64,000 nt of DNA from Miltoncostaea sp963703045 (GCA_963703045.1 OY969782.1:1116001-1180000); one strand, 5' to 3'; positions 51,078-60,313 are shown, counted from the first letter of the stretch. Numbers and translations: made by a program. The notes: a model not told the origin generated them from the letters alone.

Positions 51078-51869
51078 TCAGGACGAGCCGGGGGGACCGC
51101 CCAGGAGCGTGGCGCTGACCAGCAGGTAGGCGGCGACCACGACCACGAGCACGGCGAAGCCGCGGCCGAGGACCTGCTGGGGGACCCGGGCGGACCAGCG
51201 GGCGCCCACGAGGGCTCCCACGACGCAGGCCGCCCCCAGGGCGAGCGTGAGCGCGGGGTCGAGCGTGCGTCCCGCCGCGAGGTGGACGGCGACACCGAGG
51301 ATCGACGTGGTGGTGATGATCGCGAGCGATGTGCCGATGGCGCGGCGCATCGAGAAGGAGAGCGCGACCGCGAGCGTCGGGATGATGACGAACCCGCCGC
51401 CGACCCCGAAGAACCCGGTGAGGAGGCCGACGAACAGGCCGGCGGCGACGTCGCGCCCGAGCCGCATCGCGGGGCAGGCGTGGCCGGGGGCGTCGTCGTC
51501 GTCCGGGCCCGCGGACGTCGCCTTGCGCCACGTCGCGGCGGCGGCGGCGAGCATGATCAGCGCGAACCCCGCGACGAGGAGCGGTCCCGAGACGAGCGAG
51601 CCGAGCGCGGTGCCCGCCACGATGCCCGGCAGGGCCGCGGCCGTGAAGGCCGCGGCGTGCCGCCAGCAGACGTGGCGGTCGAGCGCGTGCCGGTAGCCGC
51701 CCGCCACCGCCGCCGCGGTGACGACCACGAGCGAGATGGTGGTCGCGGTCTCGACGTCCTGCTGCAGCACGTACACGAGCACGGGGACGGCGAGCACCGA
51801 GCCGCCTCCGCCGAGCAACCCCACGGCGATGCCGATGGCGATGCCGAAGGGGATGGCGACGAGCAGCAC
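51078..51869 (-). CDS. TauE/SafE-family sulfite/sulfonate exporter
   Basis: A membrane permease of 263 residues with about eight helices and the family glycine motifs IGIAVGLLGGGGSVLAVPVL (helix 1) and GLFVGLLTGFFGVGGGFVII (start of the second half). A cytoplasmic acidic loop (SAGPDDDDAPGH) separates the halves. It is 1 nt downstream of the persulfide dioxygenase gene, so it probably exports the sulfite or thiosulfate that the dioxygenase makes. The GTG start is coupled to the upstream stop. Confidence 0.88.
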   Translation of the reverse strand: MLLVAIPFGIAIGIAVGLLGGGGSVLAVPVLVYVLQQDVETATTISLVVVTAAAVAGGYRHALDRHVCWRHAAAFTAAALPGIVAGTALGSLVSGPLLVAGFALIMLAAAAATWRKATSAGPDDDDAPGHACPAMRLGRDVAAGLFVGLLTGFFGVGGGFVIIPTLAVALSFSMRRAIGTSLAIITTTSILGVAVHLAAGRTLDPALTLALGAACVVGALVGARWSARVPQQVLGRGFAVLVVVVAAYLLVSATLLGGPPGSS

Positions 51870-51870
51870 C

Positions 51871-53271
51871 TCAGGACCGCTCGTCGGCCGGCTGCTCGAG
51901 GGGCCATCCCTCGCGCCTCCAGAGCGGCACTCCGCCCTCGACGACGTGGATGACCCGCTCGGCGCCGTGGCGCTGCAGCAGGCTCGCCGCGACGGCGGAG
52001 CGCTGGCCCGAGCCGCAGATGACCGCGATCGGCTTCGCCGGGTCGAGGCCGTCGGGCACGTCCCGGATGTCGTGGTAGGGCACGTGGACCGACCCGGGGA
52101 TGTGACCCGCGTCCCACTCGTCCTGCTCGCGCACGTCGAGTATCTGCGGGCCGTCGCCGTCGCCGTCCCAGTGGTCGTGCAGCTCGGGCACGGTCATCCG
52201 CTCCACCTGGTCCACATCGAGCGTCTCCTCGCGCCACGAGGTCATCCCGCCCGCCAGGTAGCCGGCGATGTCGCGCAGCCCGACGGCGGCCGCCAGCGCC
52301 GCCGCCGCGATGGCGTCCTCGTCGTCCCGCCCCACCAGCACGATCGGCTGATCGGGGTCCGCGAGCCACGCCAGCTTCGAGCCGAACCCCGCGCGGCGGG
52401 CGGTGACGCACACCGCACCGGGAACGTGCGCCTCGTCGAACTGCAGCTCGGTGCGGACGTCGATGACGAGCGCGCCGTCGTCGCGGGCCTGCGCGACCTG
52501 CCGCGGGCTGAGCGGGTGGGCCTCGACGGTCTCCTTCACGAGCGGACCGCGGTTGAGCGCGACGATGTTCCTGAAGTTCGGCGGCTGCGGTCCGAGCGAC
52601 GCGGTCGTCCTGCGCACGAACTCGTCCTCGTCGGACACCTGGAGCAGATCCTGGTTGGCGCGCTCGTAGCCGATCGTCGAGCAGATCTTGAGGTCCATCC
52701 CCGCGCCGCCGCAGAGCGAGCCGCCGAGGTGGCCGGGCCACACCTCGGTCGCGTCGGGGAGGGCGAGGAGCGTGTCCCCGAGCGAGCGGAAGATGTCGCG
52801 CGCGCCCTCCGCCTCGTCCACCGCGAGGTCGGGACGGGCGATGTCCCCGACGAACAGGCTGTCCCCGGTGAGGACGGCCCACGGCTCGTCGCTGCGCGCC
52901 GTGTCGATCAGCGCGAACGCCGTGTGCTCGGGCCGGTGCCCGGGGGTGTGCAGCGCCCGGATCGTCAGCGATCCGAGGGCGAGCTCCCACCCGTCGTCGA
53001 ACGGCTCGTGCGGGTAATCCGACTCCGCGTCACGATGTATGTGGATGACGGCCCCGGTGGCCGACGCCAGCCGCCCGTGACCCGAGACGTGGTCCGCGTG
53101 GTTGTGCGTCTCGAGGATGTGCTCGATCCGCACGCCGAGGTAGCGCGCCAGCCGCAGGTACTCGTCGATGTCGAGGCGGGGGTCGACGACGGCCGCGACC
53201 CCCGCGCCCTCGTCGCCGACGAGGTAGCTCGCGCAACCGAGATCGTCATGGGTGAGTTGGCGGAAGATCAT
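51871..53271 (-). CDS. CstB-like persulfide dioxygenase-rhodanese fusion
   Basis: A sulfide-detoxification enzyme of 466 residues in three parts. The N-terminal metallo-beta-lactamase persulfide dioxygenase (residues 1-240) has ETHNHADHVSGH, LHTPGHRPEH, TGDSLFVGDIARPD and WPGHLGGSLCG. The central rhodanese (about 265-350) lacks a catalytic Cys (IVLVGRDDEDA). The C-terminal rhodanese (about 370-460) has the active CGSGQRS loop. This is the layout of staphylococcal CstB, which turns persulfides into thiosulfate. It is coupled to the TauE/SafE exporter. Confidence 0.92.
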   Translation of the reverse strand: MIFRQLTHDDLGCASYLVGDEGAGVAAVVDPRLDIDEYLRLARYLGVRIEHILETHNHADHVSGHGRLASATGAVIHIHRDAESDYPHEPFDDGWELALGSLTIRALHTPGHRPEHTAFALIDTARSDEPWAVLTGDSLFVGDIARPDLAVDEAEGARDIFRSLGDTLLALPDATEVWPGHLGGSLCGGAGMDLKICSTIGYERANQDLLQVSDEDEFVRRTTASLGPQPPNFRNIVALNRGPLVKETVEAHPLSPRQVAQARDDGALVIDVRTELQFDEAHVPGAVCVTARRAGFGSKLAWLADPDQPIVLVGRDDEDAIAAAALAAAVGLRDIAGYLAGGMTSWREETLDVDQVERMTVPELHDHWDGDGDGPQILDVREQDEWDAGHIPGSVHVPYHDIRDVPDGLDPAKPIAVICGSGQRSAVAASLLQRHGAERVIHVVEGGVPLWRREGWPLEQPADERS

Positions 53272-53309
53272 TGGCTCTCCTCACGCGTGCGGACGTCGGG
53301 GCACACTTA

Positions 53310-53321
53310 TGCCGTACGGCA
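53310..53321. promoter_or_regulatory. 12-bp palindrome, possible operator of the sulfur operon
   Basis: TGCCGTACGGCA is a perfect palindrome centred about 45 nt upstream of the dioxygenase ATG and abuts the -10-like CATAAG on the minus strand. It could bind a sulfide- or persulfide-sensing repressor. No repressor gene is adjacent. Confidence 0.35.
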
Positions 53322-53378
53322 GGCGTGCGTTACCCCTCGCTCCACGGTCGCAACCCCCACGCCCGCCGGGGCGGGCGG

Positions 53379-53600
53379 CTAGCGCCCCTCGAGCCGCGCG
53401 GCCTCCACGCACCGGGCCCAGTCCTCGGCGATGATCGGCCAGCGGGCGAGCAGCTCGGCGTGGCGGATGTGACGGTAGTTCTCGCCCCGGGTCACGATGG
53501 TGCGACCGGGATCGCCGGGGTCCTGCGCGGCGGCGATGCCGAGGCCGATGATGGCCCCGGTGCCGCGGCCGGTGGCGATCCGTGGTGGCGCGGGATCCAC
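53379..53600 (-). CDS. Mini-protein with RHxRHAExLARWPI motif, copy 2
   Basis: A 73-residue paralogue of the protein at 37408. A Gly/Ala-rich segment (GTGAIIGLGIAAAQDPGDPG) is followed by RTIVTRGENYRHI and RHAELLARWPIIAEDWARCV. The shared Trp, Pro and His positions suggest a small folded domain. GTG 53600 follows TAGCAT by 6 nt (leaderless pattern). It lies just upstream of the sulfur operon and just downstream of topoisomerase IB. Function unknown. Confidence 0.7.
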   Translation of the reverse strand: MDPAPPRIATGRGTGAIIGLGIAAAQDPGDPGRTIVTRGENYRHIRHAELLARWPIIAEDWARCVEAARLEGR

Positions 53601-53606
53601 GGGGCG

Positions 53607-53612
53607 ATGCTA
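53607..53612 (-). promoter_or_regulatory. -10 element TAGCAT, leaderless-type
   Basis: TAGCAT on the minus strand ends 6 nt before the mini-protein GTG at 53600. It lies between the stop of topoisomerase IB (53610) and that start. Confidence 0.45.
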
Positions 53613-54630
53613 CCCCGCGCGCTCCTCGAGCCCCCGGCGCAGCAGCGCCAGCACGGCCAGCTCCTCGGAGCTGTGGCCGTTGCGCATCTTGCGGTCGATC
53701 TCGCCCATGAGCCCCGAGATCGTGCGGCCGTCGAGGAAGTGGTCGATGACCCGCGGGTCGATGTAGCTCGCCCGGCAGACCGCCGGGGTGTTGCCGAGCA
53801 GCTCGGCGGCGATCCTGCACACGCGCGTCACGGCGCGCTGACGCTCGCGCGCCCCCTCGATCGGCCCGACCTCGTCGAGCGCCACCGCGGCGGCCACGGT
53901 GCCTGCCCAGGTGCGGAAGTCCTTCGCCGAGAAGTCCTCGCCCATCTGCTCCTTGATGTACGCGTTGACGTCCTCCGAGCGCACGTCGGAGACCTCGCCG
54001 TGCTCGTCGTAGTACGAGAGCACCTCGTAGCCGGGCAGGCCGTTCATCTCGGCCACCACCTTCGCCAGACGGGCGTCGGTGATCTCGGCGTGGTGCTCGA
54101 CGCCGCCCTTGCCCACGAAGTCGAGCACCAGCGTGTCGCCGTCGATCGTGAGGTGCTTCGAGCGCAGGGTCGCGAGCCCGTAGGTGCCGTACCGGTTGGC
54201 GTACTGCTCGCTGCCCACGCGGATGCGGGTGCGGTCGAGGATCTGCACGGCTGCCGCCAGGGCCTTCGTCCGGTCGAGCTCCTTGCGCCTGAGCTGCGAT
54301 TCGGTCGTCCTGCGCAGCGAGGGAAGGCCATCGGCGAACCGCAGGATGCGCTCGTACTTCTCGCATCTGGCGCTGCTCGTGCCAGGCCGGGTGGTAGATG
54401 TACTGCGTGCGGCCCGCGTCGTCACGACCGGTCGCCTGCAGGTGGCCGCGCGAGGAGCGGCAGATCCAGACGTCCCGCCACGCCGGCGGGATGGCGAGGC
54501 CGTCGAAGCGCGCCTTCAGCCGGGGGTCGGTCACCGGCCGGCCGGCCGTGTCGAGGTAGCTCCACCCCCTGCCGCGACGGCGGCGGGTGTAGCCCGGTTC
54601 GCGATCGGTGCTGTGGCGGAGGCTCGGCAT
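53610..54630 (-). CDS. DNA topoisomerase IB, one-base frameshift
   Basis: A poxvirus-like type IB topoisomerase of about 339 residues that relaxes supercoils by nicking one strand. The N-terminal domain (GWSYLDTAGRPVTDPRLKAR, then IPPAWRDVWICRSSRGHLQA and IYHPAWHEQRQ) is in one frame. From KYERILRFADGLPSLRRTTE onwards the sequence continues in another. The catalytic domain has ALLRRG-type ends, the RASYIDPRVIDHF nucleophile Tyr and KDFRTWAGT. Dropping one base near 54365 restores the gene. ATG 54630 lacks a clear ribosome site. Confidence 0.88.
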
Positions 54631-54739
54631 GGCGCGGCAGGTGGTTCCCCGCGGCCGCGCCCGGTACACCCCGGTTATCCAGGCGGGTCACCGGGGCACG
54701 GAGAGGGAGACGACGCACCCGGCCGGGAGACCCGCTCCG

Positions 54740-55009
54740 ATGACGCACGCCGCACTCAGCCCCGACCTCGCCCGTCGGCTCGACGAGCTCCGATCCGGTG
54801 GCCATCGCGTGTTCGGGCCCGGACCGGTGACGCAGGGGGGGACCACGCCGACCGCCGACGCCCAGGTCACCGGTCCCGGCATGCACGTGCAGATCGCCGA
54901 CACCGCGGGCCGCATGATCGACGGGTTCGGAGCGACGGCCGACGAGGCCGCCCGCGACGCCCTGACGAAGCTCGGGGGCTACGACCCCGAGGGTCGCACC
55001 CACGCCTGA
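54740..55009 (+). CDS. Small hypothetical protein, 89 residues
   Basis: A soluble protein with a helical start (LSPDLARRLDELRSGGHRVF), a Gly/Thr-rich turn (GPVTQGGTTPTADAQ) and a C-terminal domain (IADTAGRMIDGFGATADEAA). No family is recognised. The ATG at 54740 has GGGAGA about 9 nt upstream. A strong bidirectional terminator follows. Confidence 0.55.
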   Translation: MTHAALSPDLARRLDELRSGGHRVFGPGPVTQGGTTPTADAQVTGPGMHVQIADTAGRMIDGFGATADEAARDALTKLGGYDPEGRTHA

Positions 55010-55016
55010 CCGCGGC

Positions 55017-55044
55017 GCCCCGGGCCGGCCATCCGGCCCGGGGC
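55017..55044. terminator. Bidirectional terminator
   Basis: A perfect 12-bp stem (GCCCCGGGCCGG with its complement) and 4-nt loop between the converging genes ending at 55009 and 55061. Confidence 0.65.
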
Positions 55045-55060
55045 CTCCGCGGGGTGAGGC

Positions 55061-55567
55061 CTACGCCGCGCCCTCGACCTGGTACTCGCGGAGGAAGCCC
55101 TCGAACAGGCGGCGGTGCTTCTGCTCGTCGCGCAGGATCGCGATGACCATGTCCTCGGTCACCGGATCGACATCGGCCGCGAACTCGATGACCCGCTGGT
55201 AGTGGGCGATCGCGCCGGACTCCGCCTCGATGACCCCGCGGATCACGTGCACGATGTCGGTCTGGTGGTCGGGGGGCTGCAGGTACGGCTGGCTCGCGCT
55301 GAACCCCTCGGAGCCGGGGACGACGCCGTAGAGCTCCTTGATGCGCTCGGCGAACTGCTGGGCGTGCCCGAGTTCCTCGGTGATGTCCTCGCGGAGGGAC
55401 TCGATGATCTCCTGGGCCCGGACGCCGTCGGGGTTGACCGAGTTGGCGATGTAGTTCATCACCGTCTCGATCTCCATCCAGTAGGCGGTCGTCAGCATGC
55501 CGACGAGCTCCTCGCGCTCCGCGGTACGCGCCTCGTCGAGAATGCCGGTGCTGGTCGTCGCCGACAC
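55061..55567 (-). CDS. Ferritin-like di-iron protein
   Basis: A four-helix-bundle protein of 168 residues with a ferritin-type metal site: helix A MEIETVMNYIANSV (Glu), helix B EELGHAQQFAERIKELYG (ExxH), helix C EAESGAIAHYQRVIE (Glu) and helix D RDEQKHRRLFEGFL (ExxH). This is the bacterioferritin/rubrerythrin-like spacing. Its role is iron storage or peroxide defence. GTG 55567 has AAGGAGG 7 nt upstream. It is divergent from a flavin reductase gene that may supply electrons. Confidence 0.88.
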   Translation of the reverse strand: MSATTSTGILDEARTAEREELVGMLTTAYWMEIETVMNYIANSVNPDGVRAQEIIESLREDITEELGHAQQFAERIKELYGVVPGSEGFSASQPYLQPPDHQTDIVHVIRGVIEAESGAIAHYQRVIEFAADVDPVTEDMVIAILRDEQKHRRLFEGFLREYQVEGAA

Positions 55568-55711
55568 GGGCGGCCTCCTTCTCCATCTCGGGTGCGGTGT
55601 CGGCCCAGAGGTTCCCCGCGGGGGTCGCGCGAAACCGCGCGGGCCCGGCGCCCCCCGGGGCGGCGTCATCCGCCACGACTGACCGGCGGGGGTGCCGGGT
55701 AGCTCCGCGGC

Positions 55712-56893
55712 ATGCCCGCGCCCCCACCCGTCGTGATCGTCGGCGGCGGCCCCGCCGCGCTCGCCGGCGCACGCGCCTATCGCGATGCGGGCGGCACGGC
55801 GCCCGTGCTGATGCTGACCGACGACGACCGCCCTCCCTACCGCCGCCCGCCCCTCTCGAAGGAGCTGCTGCGCGGTGAGATCGAGCCGGACGAGCTGCCG
55901 CTGGAGGAGCAGGGGTGGTACGCCGCGCAGGGGGTCGATGTCAGGTGCGGCGTCGTCGTGGAGGCGATCGACCCCTCCGCCCGCACGGTCGTCGCCGACG
56001 GCGCCCCCATCCCCTACGCGGCGTGCCTGCTGGCGACCGGGTGCGCGCCGGCGGTGCCGCCGGTGCCGGGCGTCGGTGCGCCCGGGGTGCACGTGCTGAG
56101 GACGGCCCGCCACGCTCTCAGCCTGCGCGACGCCGCCCGGCCGGGCGCGCGGGTCCTGGTCGTGGGATCGGGCTTCGTGGGGTGCGAGGCCGCCGTGTCG
56201 ATGGCCATGGCCGGGGCCCGCGTGACCATCGTGACCGCCGAGCGAGCCCCCCAGATCGAGCGGCTCGGATCCGCCGTGGCGGCGCGGCTCTCGGCCTGGC
56301 TCACCGAGCACGGCGTCTCGCTGCGGCCCGGGCGCACCCTCGAGTCGATCGCGCCGGACGGGGCGGCTCTGGCGGTCGCGCTCGGATCGGAGACCCTCGA
56401 GGCCGACCTGGTGCTGCTGGCGACGGGGGCCCGTCCGCGCGCGGCGCTCGCCGTCTCCGCCGGTCTCGAGATCGACGGCGACGGCGTGCGGACGGACACG
56501 GCGATGCGCACCTCCGCGCCGGGGGTCTGGTGCGCGGGCGACCTGGCGCGCGCGCACAACCGCGCGGCCGGACGACCGCTACGGGTCGAGCACTGGGGGG
56601 AGGCGCTCGCGCAGGGCGAGGTCGCGGGGCGCTCGATGGCGGGGCGCGAGGCGGCGTGGGACGGGGTGCCCGGCTTCTGGTCAACGATCGGGCGTCGCAC
56701 GCTCAAGCAGGCCGCCTGGGGGGACGGCTGGGACACCGACGTGATCCGCGATCACGGCGACGGCGCGTTCACCGCGTGGTACGGGCGGGCGGGCCGCATC
56801 GTCGGCGTGCTCACCCACGGGCGGGACGAGGACTACGAGAGGGGGAGCGAGCTGGTGCGCGACGGCGCGCCCTGGCCGCCGCGGCTCGACTGA
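55712..56893 (+). CDS. FAD-dependent NAD(P)H:ferredoxin-reductase-type oxidoreductase
   Basis: A two-dinucleotide-domain flavoprotein of 393 residues. It has VVIVGGGPAALAGARAYRDA for FAD, DRPPYRRPPLSKELLRGE (a class signature of ferredoxin/rubredoxin reductases), RVLVVGSGFVGCEAAVSMAM for NAD(P)H, and GVWCAGDLARAHN for FAD. It likely passes electrons to a ferredoxin, rubredoxin or the ferritin-like protein encoded divergently. The ATG at 55712 has no Shine-Dalgarno; TAGCTC sits upstream. Confidence 0.9.
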   Translation: MPAPPPVVIVGGGPAALAGARAYRDAGGTAPVLMLTDDDRPPYRRPPLSKELLRGEIEPDELPLEEQGWYAAQGVDVRCGVVVEAIDPSARTVVADGAPIPYAACLLATGCAPAVPPVPGVGAPGVHVLRTARHALSLRDAARPGARVLVVGSGFVGCEAAVSMAMAGARVTIVTAERAPQIERLGSAVAARLSAWLTEHGVSLRPGRTLESIAPDGAALAVALGSETLEADLVLLATGARPRAALAVSAGLEIDGDGVRTDTAMRTSAPGVWCAGDLARAHNRAAGRPLRVEHWGEALAQGEVAGRSMAGREAAWDGVPGFWSTIGRRTLKQAAWGDGWDTDVIRDHGDGAFTAWYGRAGRIVGVLTHGRDEDYERGSELVRDGAPWPPRLD

Positions 56894-56900
56894 GGGACCC

Positions 56901-57326
56901 TCACTCCGGGATGCCCGGCAGCTCCACCGTGGTCGGCGACGTGCCGGGCGTGCGGCTCTTCTGCCGGGCCTCGAGTCGGTGCCGGACGCCGCCGGCGAGC
57001 GCCGACCGCACGTCCTCGTCGAACGCCCGCGCCGGCTCGAGCAGGTGGGCACGGAACTCGTCGACCACCTGGTAGGTCCAGCGCCCCGCCGCGGCATCCC
57101 GCGGGGCGACATCGCGCTCGGCGCGGTCGGCCAGGTCGTGACGGCCGGCGCGCCGCAGGGCGTCCGCGGCCTCGAGCATCAGCCCCTGCGCGTGCCCGAC
57201 CTCGTGGTGGGCGTCGAGCAGCGCTCCGAAGGCGCGCTCGATCCACTCGACGGCCACCTCCACCCGGTGCACGGCGTCGAGGACCGCCTCGTCGGCGCCG
57301 CGCGCCGCCTCGGCGGGGTCCACCAC
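56901..57326 (-). CDS. Helical hypothetical protein, possibly frameshifted at its start
   Basis: A 141-residue all-helical soluble protein (LDAVHRVEVAVEWIERAFGA, HHEVGHAQGLMLEAADALRR, then YQVVDEFRAHLLEPARAFDE). It has several His/Glu positions, but I recognise no family. The annotated start is GTG 57326. A better ribosome site (GGGAGG) and ATG lie upstream in another frame (MDDSRLLS). A single extra base near 57327 would join them, as in other broken genes here. It converges with the reductase gene at 8 nt. Confidence 0.6.
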   Translation of the reverse strand: MVDPAEAARGADEAVLDAVHRVEVAVEWIERAFGALLDAHHEVGHAQGLMLEAADALRRAGRHDLADRAERDVAPRDAAAGRWTYQVVDEFRAHLLEPARAFDEDVRSALAGGVRHRLEARQKSRTPGTSPTTVELPGIPE

Positions 57327-57459
57327 TGAGAAGGCGTGAGTCGTCCATGACCTCCCGCTGCCCACGGCACAACACCGTGAAACGGGGAGCGGAGGGCGTT
57401 TCGCCGGCGTCTGCGCGGGTACCCGGCCGGGGCACGCATCACGAGATGGGAGACGCGAG

Positions 57460-58023
57460 ATGGCAGACGACATCACGGGCCGCAGGATCGCCTTCCTGGC
57501 GACCGACGGAGTGGAGCAGGTCGAGCTCGACCAGCCGTGGGAGGCCGTCTCCGCGGCGGGCGGCACGCCGGTGCTGGTGACTCCGGACGGCGAGGGGATC
57601 CAGGCGTTCAACCACCTCACGCCGGGCGACCGTCGCGACGCGGACCTCGGACTCGACGCGGCGAGCGCCGACGACTTCGACGGGCTCGTGCTGCCGGGCG
57701 GGGTCGCCAACCCGGACTTCCTCCGCACCGACGAGCGGGCCGTCCGGTTCGTGCGCGCGTTCTTCGAGGGGCACAAGCCGGTGGGCGTGATCTGCCACGG
57801 CCCGTGGACGCTCATCGAGGCCGGAGTGGTCGAGGGCCGCACGCTCACCTCGTGGCCGAGCCTGCGCACCGACCTGACCAACGCCGGCGCGACGTGGGTC
57901 GACGAGGAGGTCCACGTCGATGCGGGCCTCGTGTCGAGCCGCAACCCCGACGACCTGCCCGCGTTCTGCGCCAAGATCGTGGAGGAGTTCGCCGAGGGCA
58001 CGCACGAGGAGCAGGTGGCCTGA
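57460..58023 (+). CDS. DJ-1/PfpI-family protein
   Basis: A 187-residue class-I-glutamine-amidotransferase-like protein. The nucleophile elbow is GVICHGPWTLIEAG with the reactive Cys. The acidic residue is in TDGVEQVELDQPWEA, and the fold strand in DGLVLPGGVANPDFLR. Relatives are PfpI peptidases, glyoxalase III or deglycase-type stress proteins. The ATG has GGGAGA upstream. It forms a single-gene unit with a strong terminator. Confidence 0.92.
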   Translation: MADDITGRRIAFLATDGVEQVELDQPWEAVSAAGGTPVLVTPDGEGIQAFNHLTPGDRRDADLGLDAASADDFDGLVLPGGVANPDFLRTDERAVRFVRAFFEGHKPVGVICHGPWTLIEAGVVEGRTLTSWPSLRTDLTNAGATWVDEEVHVDAGLVSSRNPDDLPAFCAKIVEEFAEGTHEEQVA

Positions 58024-58027
58024 GCCG

Positions 58028-58060
58028 GCGCCCCCGGGCGTCGCCGGCGCCCGGGGGCGC
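58028..58060. terminator. Bidirectional terminator
   Basis: A perfect 13-bp G+C stem (GCGCCCCCGGGCG with its complement) and a 7-nt loop between the PfpI stop (58023) and the converging GpgS-fusion stop (58075). Confidence 0.65.
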
Positions 58061-58074
58061 GATGCCGCACCAGT

Positions 58075-59735
58075 TCAGGGTGCGGCCGCGACCGCCTCGC
58101 GCAGCTGCGCCATCGGCGGACGCTCGTCGAGCGACACGTCCCGGGCGGTGACGCCCCCGTCGGGGGCGGGCACGAGCATGCGCCCGGCGGCGAGGGCGGC
58201 GAAGGCCGGGGCCGGCAGGCCGCGCGCGAGCCCTGCGCTCATCACCTCGAGAGCCATCCCGCCGAGGGCCCGCAGGGTCTGGTGCCGGTTCTGGCGCGTG
58301 CCGAGGTCGACCTGGGCCATCGCGTCGAGGCCGTGCGCGCGCCAGACGTCGATCAGCATGGCGGTCTCGACCCCGTAGCCGACGGGGAAGGGGATCGCCT
58401 CGAGCACCTCGCGCCGCGCCGCCGTCTCGCCGGCCAGCGGTTGCGCGAAGCAGCCGAGCTCGGGCGCGACGAGGGCGAGCACGGGGCGCGCCACCAGCTC
58501 GGTCACGCGCCCGCCCTCGTCGTCCATGCACCTCGGCGCCGACCCGCAGCGGGCGGCGGAACGTGCCCTTGACGAAGGCGATGTCGGGGTCGGTGAGCAG
58601 CGGGCCGACGATGCCGGTCACGAACCCGGCCGTGAAGTCGGTGGTGTCCGCGTCGGCGTAGGCGATCAGGTCGCCCCGGGCGACCGCGAGGGCCCTCCAC
58701 ATGGCGTCGCCCTTGCCGCGACAGGGCCCGTACTGCGGCAGCACGTCCGACTCCTGCACCACCCGCGCCCCGCGCGCGGCGGCGATCTCCGCCGTGCCGT
58801 CGGCCGACGCGGCGTCGATGACCACGATCTCGTCGATCAGCCCGATCCCCTCGAGGGGCGCGAGCGCGTCGAGGATCGCGCCGATCGTCCCCGCGGTCTC
58901 GCGGCAGGGCAGCACGACCGAGATGCTCTCGCGCTTGTCGCGGGCGAGCCGGGCGGGGTCGAAGCGCGCGCCGTCGAGCGAGCGGCGGTCGATCCAGGAG
59001 TCGACGCGCAGATCGGCCGACAGCCCGTGGCGCACGCGGCCGTCGGTGCGCCCCGACGTCCGCACGCGCACGGCGCGCGAGCGCACGATCGGGATGCCCG
59101 CCGCCGACAGCGCGCCCTCGAGCGCCTGGTCCTCGAGGGCCGTGCGCTCCGGTACGCCGCCCACGTGGCGGTGCGCCGCCACGGTGAGGCCGATCGACGC
59201 GCCGCTGAAGAAGGGGTGCTCGGCGCCGGCGTCGCCGGTGGCGGCCTGCCGGGCGCGCAGGCGGCCGTCGCGGCGGCGCATCGCCCCCGGCGGCAGCCCG
59301 TCGCGGTCGACCTCGATCAGCCCCCCGATCGCCTGGGCGCCGGCGCCCACGAGGTCGAGCTGCCGCCGCAGCCAGTCGGTCGCGGGGACCGAGTCGGCGT
59401 CGGTGGTGGCGATCAGGCCGTCGGGACGTCCGACCTCCTCGAGCCGCCGGGCGGCCTCCTCCATGCCGCGGCGGCGCGCCGGCCCGGAGCCGCGGGCGTC
59501 CACGCTCAGCAGGTGGAGGCGGAGGTCCGGGCTCTCGTCGGCGGCGCGGCGGGCCTGCGCGGCGGTGTCGTCGGTGCAGGCGTCGAGCACGAGGATCACC
59601 TCGAACGCCTCGCCCGGCAGGGCGCGCTGGCGGGCCGAGCGCGCGGATGCAGTCGCCGACCCGCTCCTCCTCGTCGTGGGCCGGGACGACCACGCAGGCG
59701 CGCAACCGCGGGTCGGGCGGCGGCAGCGCGGTCAC
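58075..59735 (-). CDS. Fusion of a GT2 glycosyltransferase with glucosyl-3-phosphoglycerate synthase, two one-base frameshifts
   Basis: About 553 residues in two catalytic halves. Residues 1-245 are a GT-A family 2 transferase (ACVVVPAHDEEERVGDCIRA, VILVLDACTDDTAAQARRAA, TDADSVPATDWLRRQL, FFSGASIGLT). Residues 255-550 match GpgS (FDPARLARDKRESISVVLPC, VVIDAASADGT, LPQYGPCRGKGDAMWRAL, YADADTTDF, FPVGYGVETAMLIDVW, VDLGTRQNRHQTL). GpgS couples a nucleotide-glucose to 3-phosphoglycerate. The junction between halves is in one open frame. Extra bases near 59640 and 58527 break the rest. GTG 59735 overlaps the methyltransferase stop. Confidence 0.85.
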
Positions 59736-60313
59736 GACGCGGCCCGGTCGAAGCGGTCGAGGCGGAAAAGCGGCCACGCGCCGGTGCGGCCGACCGTCAG
59801 GTCGCCGCGGGCGTCGCGCAGCAGCGCGTGCACCGCGTCACCTCCCTGGGGGTAGTGGCGCACCGGGCCCCGCCAATGGACGGCGAGTATCGACCCGCCG
59901 GGCGCGAGGGCCGATCGCAGGCGCTCCCAGACCTCGGCGAGCGTCGCGGCGTCCCAGTAGTAGAGGACCTCGGAGCAGACGATCAGGTCGAGGAGGCCGT
60001 CGGGCATCCCGTCGGGGACGCTGCGGCGCTCGACGCTCACGTGGGGCAGGTCCGCGACGCGCGCGCGGGCCGCCGCGACGGCCCGGGGTGCGGCATCGAC
60101 CGCCAGGAGCGCGTCGCAGCTCGGCGCGAGCGCCCGGTGAGCACCCCGACCGAGCACCCGATCTCGAGGCCGCGCGCGTACCGCCGGCCGTCGAGCGCAT
60201 CGACGGTGACGGCGTACTTGCTCGCGCTCGTACTCGCTGGTGGCGAGGTCCCAGGGGTCGGGGTCGGCACCGTAGAGAGCGTCGAAGTACTCCGCGCTCA
60301 TCCGGCGCCTCAC
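59732..60313 (-). CDS. NodS-like SAM-dependent methyltransferase, two compensating frameshifts
   Basis: A small class I methyltransferase of about 193 residues. The N-terminus SAEYFDALYGADPDPWDLAT is typical of the NodS-like group. Motif I (YARGLEIGCSVGVLTG) lies in a second frame between about 60215 and 60137. The first frame resumes with CDALLAVDAAPRAVAAARA, LDLIVCSEVLYYWDAATLAE and ALAPGGSILAVHWRGPVRHY. One extra and one missing base explain this. GTG 60313 overlaps the upstream stop, and the end overlaps the glycosyltransferase start. The acceptor is unknown. Confidence 0.82.
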   Translation of the reverse strand: MRRRMSAEYFDALYGADPDPWDLATSEYEREQVRRHRRCARRPAVRARPRDRVLGRGAHRALAPSCDALLAVDAAPRAVAAARARVADLPHVSVERRSVPDGMPDGLLDLIVCSEVLYYWDAATLAEVWERLRSALAPGGSILAVHWRGPVRHYPQGGDAVHALLRDARGDLTVGRTGAWPLFRLDRFDRAAS

